Position numbers and translations under genes: made by a program. From Anolis sagrei (taxonomy: Eukaryota > Chordata > Lepidosauria > Squamata > Anolidae): a DNA stretch of 64,000 nt. The stretch is taken from assembly GCF_037176765.1 (NCBI RefSeq), contig NC_090023.1, positions 23,261,366-23,325,365 on the forward strand, in the 5' to 3' direction. The notes under the pieces were generated by a model, which searched no databases, was not told the origin of the DNA, and was given only the letters and a program-made list of their open reading frames with translations. Of this stretch, positions 61,155-64,000 are shown one piece after another (the first letter of the stretch is position 1; every line of letters begins with the position of its first letter).

Positions 61155-61600
61155 CTTGCAGATTTCTGTTGTTGTTGTTTATTCATTCAGTCACTTCCGA
61201 CTCTTTGCAACCTAATGGACCAGACCACACCAGAGCTCCCTGTTGGCTGTGGTCACCCCCAGCTCCTTCAAGGTCAAGCAAGCCACTTCAAGGTTACCAT
61301 CCATGCATCTTGCCCTTGGTCGGTCCCTCTTCCTTTTTCCCTCTATTTTTCCCCATCATCACTATCTTTTCCAATCTTTCCTGTTTTCTCATTATGTGGC
61401 CAAAGTACTTCATCTTTGCCTTAAATATTCTTCCCTCCAATGAACAGTCGGGCTTTATTTCCTGGAGTATGGACTGAGGTTTGATCTTCTTGTGGTCCAA
61501 GGCACTCTCAGAATTTTCCTCCAACACCACAGTTCAAAAGCATCTATCTTCCTTTCCTCAGGCTTCCTAATGATCCAGCTCTTGCTTCTTTTACTTAATC
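61155..61600 (-). mobile_element. BovB LINE 3' fragment, old
   Basis: The minus strand encodes AFELWCWRK-like, SILQEIKPDCSLEGRIFKAK and MKYFGHIMRKQERLEKIVMM, the BovB C-terminus. The tail is at about 61167-61190 (GTTGTTGTTGTTTATTCATT on the plus strand). It is 5'-truncated and diverged from the 51.8-kb copy. Confidence 0.9.
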
Positions 61601-62147
61601 TCTATCTGGTTTACAGTATTCCTCTTTTCCTACTGCCTTCTATCTTTCCAAGTATTCTTGTCATTTATAGTGACTCATGTGTTCTCATGATATGTCCGTA
61701 ATATGATTGAAGTCTCCTCCAGCACCACATTTCAAATAAGTCATTTTTTAAAATTAGTCATTTCTCTACATAGCTTCCAAAACCATACATAAACACTGGA
61801 AATACAATGTCCTGGGCAATCCTGACTTTGGTACTCATTGATGGTATTCTTTGAAATTATGAGTTATTATTTTGGGAAAAAAGGCTTAATGAAAGTACAT
61901 TTAAAAAACAACGTATCCATTCGGAACAGAAGCAACCAGTGACTCCCATGACATTTGAACAATTAATCTGTTCTGGTTTTCAGTTTAAACTTTAATTGAG
62001 CTATCTGAAGTGCTGAATCTTATTCCTAAAACATGCTGGACAGCTTTTTAAGAGTTTGGTCTAAAACCTGCAGATTTACTACCAAATGGATTACAACTAG
62101 TAACAACCAACACTCTCCAGTTAGTTTTTACAGTATTCTCAAGGTTA

Positions 62148-62476
62148 AAAGGTAAAGGTTGTCCCCTGATATTAAGTCCAGTCATGTCTGACTCTGGGGT
62201 GTGGTGCTCATTTCCATTTCTGAGCTGAAGAGCCGGCGTTGTCCGTAGACACCTCCAAGATCATATGGCCGGTATGACTGCATGGAGCACTGTTACCTTC
62301 CTGCCGAAGTGGTATCTATTGATCTACTCACATTTGAATGTTTTCAAACTGCTAAGTTGGCAGAAGCTAGGGCTGACAGCAGAAGCTCATGCCACTCCCC
62401 GGAATCGAACCTGCGACCTTTTGGTCAACAAGCTGCGCAGCTCAGCGCTTTAACCCACTGCGCTACTGGGGGCTCC
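62148..62476 (-). mobile_element. tRNA-derived SINE, about 330 bp (family 1), complete
   Basis: Head GGAGCCCCCAGTAGCGCAGT near 62476 and B-box GGTTCGATTCC at about 62400-62412 on the minus strand. The tail resembles the BovB 3' end (GAGTCAGACATGACTGGACT). Exact 13-bp target duplication ATTCTCAAGGTTA (62135-62147, 62477-62489). Confidence 0.92.
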
Positions 62477-62539
62477 ATTCTCAAGGTTACTTCTAACATT
62501 ACTTTTAAAAAGGATAGCCCCCTTTTTTGGAAATAGTTA

Positions 62540-62690
62540 TGGTAATCTGGGACAACTCACACTCAGCCTCAGAAGAAGGCAATAACAACCCTCCTCTGAG
62601 CAAATCTTGCCAAGAAAATCCCATGATAGGTTCATCTGAGGTCTCCATAAGATGGAAATGACTTGAAGGAATATAGCAACAAGTGAGAAT
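62540..62690 (+). mobile_element. Sauria-like tRNA SINE (family 3), 5'-truncated
   Basis: CACTCAGCCTCAGAAGAAGG, CAAATCTTGCCAAGAAAATC, CCCATGATAGGTTCATCTGA and AAATGACTTGAAGG follow in order. The tRNA-like head is missing. Confidence 0.8.
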
Positions 62691-62832
62691 GGGAAATAGA
62701 GGCCAGGAATTAGATCAAGAGTGACGAAATAAAGCTGAAGGGGGTTTCTGGAATTCTTAGCAGTACTTTTTCTATCCAGCAAGATTATGAAGAAAGCCCA
62801 TGTATATGCCACTGGCCGGGAACTGGGAAGCA

Positions 62833-62906
62833 TAATTTATTTATTTATTTATTTACGACATTTATATGCCACCCTTCTCACCCCGAAGGGGACTCGGAGT
62901 GGCTTA
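62833..62906 (-). mobile_element. L2-like 3' end, minus strand
   Basis: (TTTA)n at 62836-62862, then CCACCCTTCTCACCCCGAAG and GGACTCGGAGTGGC, the reverse of the usual L2 3' terminus. Confidence 0.7.
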
Positions 62907-62907
62907 C

Positions 62908-62949
<42 letters not shown>

Positions 62950-63145
62950 ATATATTATATTATTAGCATAATACAATATCAGTATTATTACTATATTGTA
63001 CTGTACCATTATATTGTAATATTATTAGTAATATTACATGTAATATAAAATATATAATTATATCATATTATTATTAGTAGTATTATATTGTATTACATTA
63101 TAATATTATAACTATTGTATGTATATACAATATATAATATTATAT
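62907..63145. repeat. (TA)n(CA)n microsatellite and AT-rich tract
   Basis: TA and CA repeats at 62907-62949, then about 200 bp of degenerate ATT/TAT sequence with many small palindromes. Confidence 0.9.
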
Positions 63146-63904
63146 TAACTCCCTCTTAACTTGATAGTAACCTCAAAATCATTAACACGACAGTAACCTC
63201 AAAATCACCGTCTTTTAATCTGCATATCAGCATGCACTGAGGTCCTTGACTGATAAAACATTTCACAACACAAAAAGTCTCACTAAGTAATAAGATACTT
63301 ATTTTGAATATCTCAAAAGTGAGTTGTATAATCAGGAAATACTTTAAAAAATCCTACCCTTTCTCTAGATAGTGACTACTGGTTCATTATGAAATGTACT
63401 TCTGTGACCACAAAGACTTAAAAATGGTTAGGCAACTGAAAAACACCCCTTAAGGTTGCAAAAAGATCCATTATATACTTTGCAGAGCTCAGTGCAACTA
63501 TTTTATAGTAAACATACAAAGCCTCAGTGCCTTCCAATATGTTTTTTTTTAAAAAATATGTTGGCTTATACACTAGAGAATGTATGCATTTCTCTGAGTT
63601 GAGTAGCGCTCTCATGCGCTGTGCTGTGGTTTTCCTTCTTCAAGTTTTTTACTGTTTGTCAGGCTTGCTCAATTTTTTTTTTTGCTGCTGAAACAACATG
63701 GTAGTCAAGGCTGCAGTCATTGAGAAAATGATGTGGTAATGCTTCTTAGAATTATTATTTCAAATAAGCCTGTATTGTGAGCATAACTTCCTACTTCTCA
63801 GTATACATATTGGAAAGTCTAGGAGACTAAATTGCTTTAATAGCCCACAAACCTATACAAACAACCCAGGAATCTAGCACTGTATCATTTTATTCTATTT
63901 AATA
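63146..63904. other. Intergenic, no gene recognised
   Basis: No exon or named repeat was recognised. Confidence 0.4.
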
Positions 63905-64000
63905 TAACTTTGCTCAACTGTCTCCCATGCTGTTTTACATTTACATGACCGCTGGGAGATCATACGGAGTTCGGAGTTCAGTGTCAAATTTATGCAGATG
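63905..64000 (+). mobile_element. L2-clade LINE, beginning of a copy cut by the window end
   Basis: ACTGTCTCCCATGCTGTTTT, TTACATGACCGCTGGGAGAT and TATGCAGATG match the SPMLFNIYMKPLGEI...YADD region of the L2 family, with small deletions. Confidence 0.8.

Noticed and set aside
62400-62476. Possible tRNA gene
   Set aside because: The B-box-like stretch belongs to a SINE with target duplications. No full cloverleaf with paired acceptor stem was found.
37130-64000. Further MMP genes to the right of gene B
   Set aside because: No PRCG, HExGH or GGDAHFD coding pieces were seen on either strand.

Overview
The window looks like squamate reptile DNA, plausibly from an iguanian lizard (inference). 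It is dense in CR1 and L2-clade LINEs, tRNA-derived SINEs related to Sauria SINEs, many short hAT-type MITEs, and a full-length BovB (RTE) LINE. Genes are split by introns, so most open frames belong to transposable elements. All coordinates were worked out by eye.

Two host genes can be supported, both on the minus strand and in the same orientation. Both are matrilysin-type (MMP7-like) matrix metalloproteinases. Copy A has coding exons from 19173 down to 9415, predicted 261 aa. Copy B has coding exons from 36859 down to 32729, predicted 257 aa. Each has six coding exons with GT/AG borders and a closed reading frame: signal peptide, propeptide with a PRCG cysteine switch, catalytic domain with HExGHxxGxxH zinc site and Met-turn, then a 14-nt last coding exon that ends the protein just after the catalytic domain, with no hemopexin domain. 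Upstream of each ATG lies a TATATAAA box and, exactly 40 bp further up in both copies, a TGAGTCA AP-1 site. They look like an old tandem duplication of an inducible secreted protease gene, with the catalytic core conserved and the propeptides diverged.

1-9.4 kb has no host gene. It holds CR1, SINE and L2 copies and a layered nest: an L2 is split by a Charlie-like hAT with an exact 8-bp target duplication, which itself carries a C-rich MITE and a second L2. A 0.4-kb near-perfect hairpin repeat lies at 7.03-7.44 kb. 9.4-19.3 kb is gene A, its introns loaded with repeats. 19.3-32.6 kb is intergenic: L2, CR1, SINEs, a LINE 3' end with a C-terminal zinc finger, and MITEs. 32.6-37.1 kb is gene B, with much shorter introns. 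37-51.7 kb is repeat-rich and includes a 412-codon uninterrupted L2 reverse transcriptase frame inserted cleanly in a hAT MITE, and a MITE sitting inside an (AT)n tract.

51781-54992 is the most striking element: a 3212-bp BovB LINE with an uninterrupted 1010-aa endonuclease/reverse transcriptase ORF, both ends, and an exact 11-bp target site duplication. 55-64 kb holds a decayed hAT with a BED-finger remnant, CR1, L2 and an old BovB 3' fragment, two SINEs and AT-rich simple repeats; no host gene was recognised there.
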